Source of the DNA: Rhexocercosporidium sp. MPI-PUGE-AT-0058
Taxonomy: Eukaryota > Ascomycota > Leotiomycetes > Helotiales
DNA length: 64,000 bases
Assembly (NCBI GenBank): GCA_020746875.1
Contig: JAGTJL010000010.1
Coordinates: forward strand, 744,001-808,000
Direction: 5' to 3'
The notes beneath the pieces were generated by a model, which was not told where the DNA came from, made no database searches, and worked only from the letters and a program-made list of their open reading frames with translations. Numbering within the stretch: position 1 is the first letter of the stretch; every line of letters begins with the position of its first letter. This document shows positions 36,591 through 47,087 of this stretch, one piece after another. A program made the position numbers and the translations under genes.

Positions 36591-37993
36591 TCATGATTCG
36601 ACTCCTTCCATGCCCCAGTCCTCACCGCCTTCATTTCTGACCCAACCCTTCAACGCACCCGCTCTGACGTCTGCCTTGACTATCCTCCTCTGCAACAATG
36701 ACAAAGATTGCTTCAATAAAGCGTAAGTATTGACATCCAGTGCCTTTTCAACTTTTGGAAGCTGTATCGAAGCTACCTTAGCAATCTCAATGGCGAGTTT
36801 CCAGCTCCTGCGTTTACAGACTCTACTTGCGCCTTTGACTGAGAACTGTTTCCTGCCCTGCAGAGACCCTCCAATCATGGTCTCCGTGTGGTTCGGTGTC
36901 CACCAGGTTGCGATGTTGGATGGTATTATTTTTTCACCCATTCCCAGTGACTGGCGGCGACTGGAGGTGAACTCTTTATCTGTAGTCACAATGCTGAAAG
37001 GAGAAAATGAGTAGCCGCCTTCCCACTGCCTGCCTTTCAAAGACGAGAGGCGTCCGGAATCCGAAAAAGCTCGGGTACAAGCGACAGAAGAATGCTGTGA
37101 TGATGGCAACACAAGCGAATGTATGTATATATTCTTAGGCGAGATAAGAAGAGAAGAGACCGAAGAGAGCAGCGACGTTGACTGCTTCAAGGAGATCTTG
37201 TCTGAACATGATTTCGAAAGGCTAGGCGGAGCATCTGGTCGAGATGGCTTTCGCCTTACTGAACCCAACGCAGAAAAGTAACCCCTGCCATGAAGGACTC
37301 CAGGCTCTGCGTGTGATAGGTCGCCTGATGTGTCGATTTTGGAAGGCAGATCCCAAGGTGTAGCATCATCTTGGGCAGCCATAGTGAGTTCCATGCTTGC
37401 ATCCCCGCCTATTCTGTTAGCCAGAAAGCAAGAATGGGAAACTACTTGGGTGATAAGTACATGGAGCCTCAGAGCAGTACATGTGAAGGTTGATACCTTC
37501 AATCAACGCGAACGGCTGAAAACATGTATCTGTTCTCTCATCCTGAGTTCTGAATCGAATGTACTCTGATGATATCTTCTCAGATAAAGCCAAGGCGTGG
37601 CATTCTTCGAGTAAAAATCGGTTGAAGGACCGAATCGCAAGGACCTCGGCATGCCAGTCATGAAGTGTAACACCTTGAGCTTGAGCTATCTTGTTCTGTG
37701 GAAGACATTTCATACCAGTTCTGAGAAATAGTCAATAGATGCCCCTTGGCATAGACAAATGTGTGCACATACGCTACTGCCAGACAAACCAGGCCATTAC
37801 TCCCTGTTCCAATTATCAGTCAGCCTTGTGATCTGCAGTAGGTGTCAGGGGTAAAACCTTGTGCTACTATCCCACTCAAAGGAACCCATTCTCTGACACC
37901 GTCACCTCTCAATAATGGCTTCCTCTTATTGGGCCACTTGTCAAACTCTCTCAGAACGACATCCGCAATCTCATCACCTGAGATATCCATCAT
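36591..37993 (-). CDS. TAD1: tRNA-specific adenosine deaminase 1
   Basis: Tad1/ADAT1 converts adenosine 37, next to the anticodon of eukaryotic tRNA-Ala, to inosine. Four exons (37993-37858, 37803-37773, 37720-37461, 37408-36591) give 414 residues. The zinc-deaminase motif is HDWHAEV with H79 and the catalytic proton shuttle E81; C143 lies in EAPCGDASMEL, which is restored only when exon 4 begins after the second AG (GAATAG). The N-terminus (EIADVVLREFDKWPNKRKP) is typical of the family. Exon 2 is only 31 bp, and intron 1 uses an unusual GTTTTA donor. The region between C143 and the C-terminal part is enlarged with serine-rich sequence (about residues 180-250). The first ATG (MMDIS) is taken as the start. 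It is divergent from the NT-C2 gene. Confidence 0.88.
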
Positions 37994-38370
37994 ATGAAAA
38001 GAAGGATTTGTTGTTGATTTTGTCGTTTTGAGAGAGGAAGGCTGAGACAAAACTTAGAAGCTTGGAGGCGAAGGCTAAAAATATGCCCGATACAGTATAG
38101 TAGATCCTATAGGCGAGCCAGACGTCATTTAGCCGGGATAGCCTCGCTCCTCGCATGCATCCGAACGTCCCATTCCATCGCAACGCATCCCACCTGCCTG
38201 CTTCATGCCTGCTTATCCCATATTGACGGAAGAGAAACCACAATGAGACATGAGGCGTTATCGCGACTTCCGCATTCCAGTCATCCATATCTAACAGGAG
38301 TATGAATCCATTAAGTATGTGAATCCTCACCCCTAATCATCAGCAACGGCGCAACTGCAAGCATGCAAAC
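37994..38370. promoter_or_regulatory. Divergent promoter, TAD1 / NT-C2 gene
   Basis: The 377 bp between head-to-head starts are shared by both genes. No specific factor site is claimed. Confidence 0.5.
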
Positions 38371-39641
38371 ATGCCTCCTCCCAACCCCAAGCTAACGATG
38401 TTGTCTAATCTCCTAGTATCCAAAGCCCGAAGGGTTCGTAAACAACTCTTATCTTTCCCCCTCATTTACCCCACCATGTACCTCGACCCTGCCAATCGCA
38501 TACTGACATCTCGTAGCCAAAATTCGACCTCGTCCTCAAAGTATGTCTGCGCGTTATCTACAATGGTGGTACAATACTGACGGCAGCAGATAATTGATCT
38601 GAATAACGTCCCTCTCGTCAACGGCACCTCCTATGTAAAATGGCATCTCCCATCCTCGACATCTGCCGAACACCGCGGAAGAACAGCACACGCCCCTATA
38701 AAAGAACATAAAGTTAGCTGGGACTACACGAAGACGATTCCCGTCAGACTTACTATCGACAAAAGCAACAACCTCCAGGAATGCCGTGTTGACTTCGAGG
38801 TTGTGCAGGACTACAATAGTCATGGGATGAGAGGAGAGAAGATTACTCTAGGATTTGTTTCCCTGAATCTAGCAGAATATGTGGAAGAGAGTGAGATGGG
38901 TCCCGACGGGGAGGAGGGGGTTGTGAGGAGGTATCTGATGCAGGAGAGTAAGATCAACAGTACGCTAAAGATTGGCATCTTGATGAAGCAGGTGGATGGG
39001 GAGAGGAACTTTGTGGCTCCTCCACTGAAGACTGCGCCAGTATTCGGAGGCATTGCGGGGATTATGGCGGGGGAACAAGCGGAGCAGGATGATATTGGAC
39101 GTGAGCACTCTTTGCATTCGGTCGGGGAAATATGCTGATAGAGGTAGATATGCCTACGATTAGTAAATCGCGAGACCACGGCGAGCTACAGGATATGTAT
39201 CGCCGAGCTCTAGCTGCTTCTTGGGCAGCACATGCAGATGAGTTGCCTGCGGATCAATGTTTGGAGGATATATTCAACGGCGGAGATGGATGGAAGCATC
39301 ATGACAAAACGTCAACTCCAAGAATTACGCACGACGACAGTGGTGGAGAAGAGCGGAATATCAGACATCATCATCGGTCAATGTCAGGGGCCAGCTCGAA
39401 AAGCAGTACATCGCAAAATACTGTTACTGGAAAGAGGATAATGAGGATGGGCCATAAGCATTCAGGAAGTCGTGAGACATTAGGCGGTCCTTCGCCCCAG
39501 TCTGCGGTGGACATGCATGATACTTCTTCAGAGAACTCTTCGGAAAGGGGGAGGTCTGGCTTCAAGAAAGCACCAGAGCTTGATGAATTTGATATCAGAG
39601 ATGATTTAGTAGCTTGGAGATTACCAGGGACGGTATCTTGA
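38371..39641 (+). CDS. NT-C2 (EEIG1/EHBP1 N-terminal) domain protein
   Basis: Four exons (38371-38433, 38517-38540, 38590-39100, 39148-39641) give 363 residues; exon 2 is only 24 bp. Residues 20-180 are an NT-C2 domain: ARR|PKFDLVLK|IIDLNNVPLVNG, SYVKWHLP, EHRGRT, KVSWDYTKTIPVRLTIDK and DFEVVQDY are the typical blocks. This C2 variant is found in EEIG1, EHBP1 and fungal proteins that link membranes with the cytoskeleton. A second conserved block after the third intron reads GELQDMYRRALAASWAAHAD ELPADQCLEDIFNGGDGW, followed by a disordered serine/histidine-rich tail. Splicing at GAGGTAG in intron 3 (47 bp) is needed to reach that block in frame. Exon 3 could start 3 bp earlier (CAG). The ATG at 38398 is an alternative start. 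Confidence 0.82.
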
Positions 39642-39882
39642 TGGCTTGTACAAACATATGAAGGGTATAGCGGGATATCTGGAGGCGTTTCATGGCTGGG
39701 TGGCATTCTTTTTGGAGGTTGTGATATCACAAGGATGACAGCCAAATTTGTTTCTTCCACACCCTATGCATTTGTTTTCGAAAGGGTGCCCCAGATGATT
39801 CATGCATCCCTCTAAATCAGCAAACCAGAACGCCATGCCATGCCAGATATTCTTGCCCAACAACCTATTAACACCCCTCACT

Positions 39883-40493
39883 TCACTCCTCCGCATCACC
39901 CTCCAAAACCCTCGCCTTCAAGATCCTAACCTCCTCCACCGGCCTATCCTCCGCCCCGGTCCTAACCAAGCCCATCCTCTTCACAACCGCCAACCCCCTC
40001 GTAACCCTCCCAAAAATAGTATGTTTCCCATCCAACCACGGCGTTGGCGCTAACGTAATGAAGAACTGGCTCCCATTCGTATTCGGACCGCTATTTGCCA
40101 TGCTGAGGATACCCGCGCCGGTGTGCTTGAGCGCGGGCGAGATCTCGTCCTCGAACTTCTCGCCGTAGATTGAGGAGCCGCCGCGGCCGGTGCCGGTTGG
40201 GTCGCCGGTTTGCAGCATGAAGGAGGGGATTATGCGGTGGAAGAGGAGGGTGTCGTAGTAGCCTCGTGAGACTAGGGTGGAGAAGTTCGTACATGTCTGG
40301 GGTGGTGAGGGGTGTTAGTGTGGGGTTGAGGAGGGGAGGAAATGGAGAGGGAGGGGATGGGAACCTTTGGGGCGTGGTCGTGGTAGAGCTCGACAAAAAT
40401 TGTGCCCTAGGATTCGATTAATATGGTTTAAACTTTGGTACCAGCGAATTGGGGCATACCATCGTGGTTTCGAGGGCGATGTTCGTCGCCATT
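39883..40493 (-). CDS. PPIL1: Cyclophilin-type peptidyl-prolyl isomerase, PPIL1-like
   Basis: Three exons (40493-40461, 40406-40365, 40296-39883) give 162 residues, the exact size expected for the compact PPIL1/Cyp1 cyclophilins that work in the spliceosome. The sequence begins [20 protein letters not shown] and shows the active-site blocks [20 protein letters not shown] (with the catalytic arginine), [16 protein letters not shown] and [12 protein letters not shown]. All catalytic positions appear intact. The two short 5' exons are joined by a 54-bp and a 68-bp GT-AG intron. It is convergent with the NT-C2 gene (241 bp between stops) and divergent from signal peptide peptidase. Confidence 0.93.
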
Positions 40494-41019
40494 GTGAAGG
40501 TTGTGTTTGCGCCGGAAGGAAAAGCTTAGGGAATTGGTAAGCCGCAGGCTCAGTTGTTACTGAAGAGGTAAATCTAATTCCGTTTCGAGAGTTGCAAGTT
40601 GTGATATCCTTGAAGAGGGCGCTAGTAAGTGATGTGTAAATCCGGAGAAACTGGTGTTGTTGATTTTGACGAGGCTGAAAGCTTCCACGCGAAAAGCTTC
40701 TCCCGCCTCGTTTGTAAAGCAACATCCTTGCAAGCAAATGACAACGCGGGCTCATGATATCAAACGCCAAAACATTTCCTCTCGTCGGTCTTTCAAACAT
40801 TTCTTTCATCAACAGTCGCGTAGAAAACGCGAGGATATGAGATTTTGAAAAGAAATCTTTGCCTTCTTCTTTGGGTAGAATTGCATTCGCGATCTGGCCT
40901 CTTAAAACTGACCTCACCTCTTCGACCCGGCTGGTGTCTCACGTGTCAAACATACACCTTTGGGAAGAGTATTTGTGTCCATATCTACAGTCTAAGGGAA
41001 AGCAACCTTATCAGTAACC
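40494..41019. promoter_or_regulatory. Divergent promoter, PPIL1 / signal peptide peptidase
   Basis: The 526 bp between head-to-head starts form a shared promoter. A 200-codon minus-strand open frame (40315-40917) crosses it without domain similarity and is not treated as a gene. Confidence 0.6.
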
Positions 41020-42909
41020 ATGGACGCGTTCTTCTCCTACTTCGACGGCGACAGCCCGGTCCTCCAATCCATCGGCAAATGGAGCTACGTCATCTACGCC
41101 AAACGGGAGCTGATCCAGATGTACATCCACCTGATTCTAGCTGCTGTCTTCCCCATTTACATCGGCTCTCACGCTTCGCTGCGTCGCCCACCTTCCGCTG
41201 CTGTACCTAAGAAGGGTAAGGATGAGGATGGAGAGGACGAGGAGGAAGCTAAGATTGAGGGCATGACTCCTAGTGATGCGATTGTGTTCCCGATTTTGGC
41301 TGGTATCACGTTGGGTGGACTGTATGCGATTATCAAGTGGTTAGATGATCCGAAGCTGTTGAACAAGATCTTGAATGTTTATTTCTCTGGTATGTTATTA
41401 GTTCTAGTACCGCCTCAGCCTTTGCTACTGATCCTCTATATTTCCCGAATCTGCTCCTTTGCAGGTCTTGCAACAAGATATACTAACATACACCATCCAG
41501 GTCTCGGCATCTTTGGAGTCGGCAAATTAGCAGCAGACTGTCTCAATGTAGCTACGACATTCATCTTCCCGAATGTCTGGTCATCTGCTACAGAGACGTA
41601 CTATATCGAACCTCTATTGTCCCAACAGGTCACTGGATCGGTAAACAAAGCTCGGGTGCAAGCCCATCGCCACTTCGTGGAGGATAAGACGAATCCTTTC
41701 CCCGGTTTCTTGTCGAGTGTTCCGTTCTCGAATGCTGTCAATAAGAAGTTGTGGGCTATTCGTGCGGTGGTGAAGAATCATTGGATTTTCAGAGCGTATC
41801 TTCATGGTGAGTCGGGTCGAGGGGTGTGGCGTGCTTGACGTTTTGAGTCTAACTGCTAACAATGCGTATAGGCATCTTCACTGCGAAGAGTAAAGTTCAG
41901 CTCAACGATGTCCTCGGCTTTGTCATTGGAGTAGCTACAATTGCCTTGTACAACATGAATGGTATGCACAGTAGTCTTGTCTCTAATGGAAGCATAGACA
42001 GGACTAACTCATGTCGTAGGCAAAGCATGGTGGCTCACCAACATCATGGGTTTCGGTTTCTGCTACGGCACCCTCCAACTAATGTCCCCTACCACCTTCT
42101 GGACCGGAACCCTAGTCCTCTCCGGTCTCTTCATTTACGACATCGTCATGGTCTTCTACACACCCCTCATGATAACCGTCGCCACCTCTCTCGAAGTGCC
42201 CATCAAACTCGTCTTCCCGGGCCCCAAACGTGGCAGCATGCTCGGTCTTGGCGATGTCGTGCTCCCGGGTATTATGATGGCACTCGCTCTCCGCTTCGAT
42301 CTCTACCTGCACTACCTGCGCAAGCAGCGCATGACATCTAACCCCACCATCCCGCCTCGCGCGATTGAACCAGATACCATCGTGCGAGCACCGTACGTCG
42401 AAGCTACTGGTCAATGGGGCGAGCGGTTCTGGACGAGACGCGCGAAGAAGGGCGACGCTGATACAGTTGCTGACGGTGCTCGTTTCTCGAAAGTCTACTT
42501 CAAGGCTAGTCTTGTGGGGTATGTTCTCGCTATGCTCGTCACGCTCGTGGTTATGAATGTCTTCAACCATGCGCAGCCTGCACTCTTATATCTCGTTCCT
42601 GGCGTCCTTTCGGCTCTTTGGGGCACGGCGCTGGTGAGAGGTGAGGCGGGTTTGATGTGGGAGTACTCTGAGGATGGGGAGTGGGGTCTTGAACCTGAGA
42701 AGAAGGGGGATGGCGATGAAAAGGTGTTTGAGAAGGAGGGTTGCGAGGGTAAGAAGGAGAAGAAGAGTAGTGATGAGCTTGTTGTTGGTGGTAGTAGCTC
42801 GGAGGTGGGAGGACTCAAGAAGGTGGCTGATGAGCATAAACACCATGTCTTCTTGTTCTCGCTTGAGGCGCCGAGAGATGGGCTTGAGGCGAAGAAGGCG
42901 AAGATTTGA
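41020..42909 (+). CDS. SPP: Signal peptide peptidase (intramembrane aspartyl protease)
   Basis: Cleaves signal peptides and other type II membrane segments inside the ER membrane; member of peptidase family A22B. Four exons (41020-41389, 41501-41806, 41872-41961, 42020-42909) give 551 residues, with all introns in phase 1. About nine hydrophobic segments are seen. The two catalytic aspartates are D296 in FIYDIVMVF and D334 in LGLGDVVLPG, and the QPALLYLVPG motif follows near residue 420. The loop at about residues 65-80 is acidic (EDGEDEEEAK). A charged C-terminal tail of about 90 residues, rich in K, E and S, follows the last helix. The length is normal for filamentous fungi. The start is the first ATG (MDAFFSYF). 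Confidence 0.92.
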
Positions 42910-43211
42910 TAGAGGGTTCCTGTACCGAGGTATTTTGACGAACTGTCTCTACTTTTGCATGGAGCGAGCATATGGATGGCGTATGATGGTTAGGGAAAAT
43001 GCCATTCTTTGATACAGACACATGGCATTATATAGCTGATTGTTGTCTGTCATTTTGATTTATTGTATTACTGACTCTATTTCTATATCGGGTTCTAGCC
43101 GTACAATGTCATAAATGCATTACTGGCCGCTTTTCCCCATCCAACCTTCTAATGCTCCCACGCCACTTCTACGATTCAAACGTTGACTTCGTGAACTTCA
43201 GTGTGAGAACA
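42910..43211. other. Intergenic between convergent genes
   Basis: About 300 bp between the 3' ends of the signal peptide peptidase and GNAT genes. No other feature is seen. Confidence 0.5.
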
Positions 43212-44345
43212 CTAACTCCCAAACGCAGCGGCAGGGTAAACCCTCTTTTTCTTCCCCTTCCCTTCCGTACCACTCCTCGAACTACTTCTCGAGCTCGGCG
43301 CACTGCCCTCTCTAGAAGCAAGGGCACTCGGTGGTTTCAAAAGCGTACCACCTAATACATCTTCAGGCAAGTCATTCCACTCCCTCTCTGGTCCTCGATC
43401 CTGGAAAGATCTTGCGTGACTTTGAATAGGCGGTCTGCCTCCAGTAGTCGGCGTAGAAGGTTGAGAGACTGATGCAGTACTCTGCTGTGTAGTCTGGGCT
43501 TGAAGTTGGGTTTGTGATTGGGCAGCCCCATTCAAGTGATCTGACGGCACTAATCTCCTCCTAAAAATATATGCGGTATCTGGATTCAACCTCCGATAAT
43601 ATCCTCGTAGGATAGGTTCCTCCCTCTTAAAACCCCGCGCAGCATACCACTCTAAAGCCTCTTCATTCTGCGACCAGACGTGCGCATACAAACTCTCAAT
43701 CTTCAGCTCATCCTGGCTAATTGCTGCCTCAATAACCTCATTCAACACCGCAGCTACCAAACCCTTCCCTCGATACGGCGAAAGCAGACATAGACTCTGG
43801 ATGTAGATATCGTGCGAGTCGGGTGTGTAGGAGGGATTCTGCGGTGTTGACTCGGGGGACAGAGAGGGGTCAACGCGGCAGATCACTCCGCCGACTACTT
43901 TTGTTTCCTGGCTGGTGGGGTCGGTCCAGAGGATTGAGCGGGAGAAACTCTTTGGTGGGGAGGGGGTTGGAGGCTCTGGGAGAAGGATGTTGTGGTAGAA
44001 GGAGTCGGGGTAGGAGATTGGGAGGAGGAGGGAGTTGATCCGTCGGAGGGGTTGGATGTGTGTTTGTTGGATTTGGGAGATTGTTGCTTGGGGTGGGAGG
44101 GGTGAGGGTTTGGTTGTAGATGTTGGAATTGGTGTTGGAACCGTTTTGCTGGTGTTTGATGACACTGGTGGTGTGAGAGATGGGGGCATTTGTGTCGTTA
44201 ATACCGAGGGATTCGATGGTTGGATTTTCGTCGCTGGAGATCCGGGTGGTAGTATGTAACTGGGTTGTCGAGGCTGGAAGAATGATCGGATGGAAGGTTG
44301 AGCTCGCGTGTTCGCGGGGTTCGACGCGCTCTTGGTGGTATCCAT
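43212..44345 (-). CDS. GNAT N-acetyltransferase with N-terminal PIP-box-like motif
   Basis: Single exon of 377 residues from the ATG at 44345 (MDTTKSASNP); the frame is open further upstream but contains no earlier ATG. The acetyltransferase domain (about residues 95-265) shows RRINSLLLPISYPDSFYHNI, VVGGVICRV, the acetyl-CoA loop LLSPYRGKGLVAAVLNEVIE, and AHVWSQNEEALEWYAARGFK, typical of Naa50/Ats1-type GNAT proteins. The N-terminus carries QPSIRSFF (about residues 17-24), an exact match to the PCNA-interaction pattern Q-x-x-I/L/M-x-x-F/Y-F/Y, followed by basic residues. The rest of the N-terminus and the C-terminal tail are disordered and proline/serine-rich, and the tail ends in a basic GKGKKKRVYP. 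The substrate is unknown. Divergent from the Sgf11 gene. Confidence 0.82.
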   Translation of the reverse strand: MDTTKSASNPANTRAQPSIRSFFQPRQPSYILPPGSPATKIQPSNPSVLTTQMPPSLTPPVSSNTSKTVPTPIPTSTTKPSPLPPQATISQIQQTHIQPLRRINSLLLPISYPDSFYHNILLPEPPTPSPPKSFSRSILWTDPTSQETKVVGGVICRVDPSLSPESTPQNPSYTPDSHDIYIQSLCLLSPYRGKGLVAAVLNEVIEAAISQDELKIESLYAHVWSQNEEALEWYAARGFKREEPILRGYYRRLNPDTAYIFRRRLVPSDHLNGAAQSQTQLQAQTTQQSTASVSQPSTPTTGGRPPIQSHARSFQDRGPEREWNDLPEDVLGGTLLKPPSALASREGSAPSSRSSSRSGTEGKGKKKRVYPAAAFGS

Positions 44346-45060
44346 CTTGGCTTCCTTTCCTGTACCACTCTCGCTGAAATTATATCCTCTTCTCGGATCT
44401 GAAGTCTGGAAGGTTCGAAGGAAGATAAGATGCACTGTTGAGCGTGGAATGCAATATCTGGCCACGTCTGATCCTAAACAATGTCAGGATGACGATGGTT
44501 CTATCGAGATGCCAGCTTAGCCGACGCCGCTAGAGATACCCCTTTTTATTGAGGAGGGGGTTGAAATCAACAACCAGATAAACTTCAATTTAAGCTTAAA
44601 TTTTGGTGACAACTTTTAGGAAAAGCCTGATTTAGGGAAAGATACGAACCTCTCTTACCAGATGCATATGGCTTGAACTTAATATGTGATGAACAGTTGC
44701 ACTTCTTGTTTATATTCACAGCGCTTTTCAAGGCAGGTCACCGCCTCCAAACCTTAATCTTAGCGCGATATTCTGCCGGCCAGCAGCTGGTTTCAGAGGA
44801 GACCACAATATCATTGACATGAGGATCTACCACTCTTCCTAAGAGCTCTGACGACAATATCAAATACTCCAAACATGCTCTTTGGACGGTGAATTCGAGA
44901 GAGAAACTCATAAAATGCCATCTCATCTTCCTGGCTTCCCCTTCGTTCTTGCATCTTCTTGCAGCGGTGCTTCTGATTGCATCACAACTGGCACTGCTCC
45001 CGTTCCCTTTCCCAGCTTCACACATAGCACCACAGCCTGCTCGACAGTGCCCCCTTCAAC
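44346..45060. promoter_or_regulatory. Divergent promoter, GNAT / Sgf11
   Basis: The 715 bp between head-to-head starts contain both promoters. An AT-rich patch lies near 44585-44605. No further feature is seen. Confidence 0.5.
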
Positions 45061-46450
45061 ATGTCTGCCAACGACACTTTCGAAACACCGGGACTCGTAG
45101 CCCCAGATCCCAATGAAGAGCATGATCCCTTGACAGAATTGGTAATTTTTAATCCCTTTTCGCCCTTTCTCTGCTGCCTTGGGAAGAAAGTACCAATGGC
45201 TAACTGTCCACGCTCAGACGTATGGTGTTCTGGACGATTCATTCTATAATATTCTACACGACTTGGTCTTTGAGACTTTCCGGGAGGAGAAGATGTTGAG
45301 AGCTTCATCTGCTGCCATTATGGTCGAGCAGAAAGCTATGCAAACAGATTCGGTCAATGATGGCGATGAATCCGCTCCTACATCCACCGAGAACAAAACA
45401 ATCGAGACGGAAGGTGCCACTTGGGAAAATGGGATTACATATCTCAAGGGCAATCCATTACATACAACAAAGGAGATCCGCTGTCAAAAATGTGGTCTTC
45501 CTCGCCTCCTACATCCGACGGACGGAAATGGTGGGAGAAGACCTGAACCGGGCATACAGTACTGCGAGAAACACCCTTTCATCAACAAACCATACCACGA
45601 TGTTTATGGACAGACATATGTTCCCGAGGGTCCTGGGCGGGGCAAGAAGAAGAAGGACATGATCAATCCTTTGAAGCAGCAGAAAGAGAATACACCAAAC
45701 GGAAGTCAGGACTCGTCTCCGCCGCCGGGTGAAGAGGAAGAGAAGAAGAACATCGCGTTCCCATCTTCGAAATGCAATAATTGTGGTACTCACGTCGTCA
45801 TCAAACGCATGAACAATCACATGGCAAGGTGTATAGGTGGTTTTGGCCGACAGTCTTCACGCGATGCAAAGACCAAGATGGCGAACGGGAATGGAAATGG
45901 CAGTCAGAATGGGAACACTCCTCCTGCGAGTCGAAATTCTACCCCTGGTCCTACGGTCCCCAGCAAGAACGGCCGCAGCAGTCCGAGCAAGCGTGATGCT
46001 GGCGACGACTTTGACTCTGATGAATCTCCGCATAAGAAGAAGAAGCTTCTGAAGAAGAACCCGACTACGAAGTTGAAGGCTCCGAAGATGTCGAAGAATC
46101 CAAGTCAATTGTCAGCTAGTGGATTGAGCTTCGAGTCGAAGCCTCCAGCAAGCGATGAGGAGGAAATCGTCGATGACGGGGACGATGATCGAGACGGAGA
46201 CTTCAATGACAAGTCCATTTCGGTGGATGCGAAGAAGAAGACGAAGTCGATGAAGCCTGTGAAGAAATTAGTGAAGCCAAAGAGCAAGTGGCTGTACGGT
46301 AGCGGCGGCAGCACAACGAACGTTCCTGGTGTCCCTCCAGATCCCACCAAGTTGAAGATCAAAACCAACAGCGGGATAGTGAACGGACATTCGAAAGGCG
46401 TGAAGAGGGAGCAGTCAGAGAGCAGCCAGACATTAAGCTCACCGAATTGA
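45061..46450 (+). CDS. SGF11: SAGA-associated factor 11 (deubiquitinase module subunit)
   Basis: Two exons (45061-45141, 45218-46450) give 437 residues. Sgf11 tethers the Ubp8 histone H2B deubiquitinase to SAGA through an N-terminal helix and contacts the nucleosome through a C-terminal zinc finger. The N-terminal helix is visible (DDSFYNILHDLVFETFREEK). The Sgf11 zinc finger is CNNCGTHVVIKRMNNHMARC followed by the diagnostic GRQSSRDAK, matching the family pattern C-x2-C-x11-H-x3-C and SSRxA. Between them lies a second cysteine-rich module (CQKCGLPRLLHP ... YCEKHPFINKPYHDVYG) that yeast Sgf11 lacks. The C-terminal 200 residues are disordered, basic and acidic in turn, suggesting chromatin contacts. 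Sgf73/SCA7 is the alternative, but the SSRxA signature favours Sgf11. Confidence 0.8.
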
Positions 46451-47087
46451 GGCTTCCTTTAGAATTGTGGTTGGGAAGATAAACGACTGAGACGAATAAA
46501 ATTTGGTGTGTGGAAGTGGATGATCTGGAGACTTTGTATGCATGGATTTGCGGGGTGGTTGCCTCGTGCGAGTCAGTAAGCATTGGTTTGGCGTTTTTCT
46601 ACTTTATTGTATTATGTGTGCCTAGGCTTTTTGTCTGCCTAGCATGGCGTGGGAGATGGGCATGGATCGATTTGCACCAGAGGGCGTTCATATGGTTGGT
46701 GCATATGAAAATGAAAGAATGCATCTATTTCCCTCCTTTCTCTGCGGGACACAATTGGTCCCATCTCTTCCAAGCTACAGATGTGTGATAATTCCGTTCC
46801 TTAAAGTAGTAAACTACCTAGCTAGTTCCTCCTATATAAATACATCCACTCCGTTTCTACGGTTACAATACAGCAAATACGATGTCTCAAATCTACTACA
46901 GCACATAATCATCAAGCAGTAAACAAACCATCCAGAAGTTCCCTATAGTCACAATGCATACAACATAAGAGAGCACAATACGCTCGACCGCCCAGACACG
47001 CTAGCTCGGCCTTAAAGAATGGGTTAAATAAATGTCTTCCTGCAGGTGACCACTCAACACAAAGCATTCGTCGCGGATCATACCACC
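46451..47087. other. Intergenic between convergent units
   Basis: About 640 bp between the Sgf11 stop and the end of the minus-strand SIM gene. No gene is recognised. Confidence 0.45.

Noticed and set aside
40315..40917. 200-codon minus-strand open frame over the PPIL1 start
   Set aside because: It is a shadow of the PPIL1 5' exons, introns and the divergent promoter; PPIL1 itself has exact exon phases.
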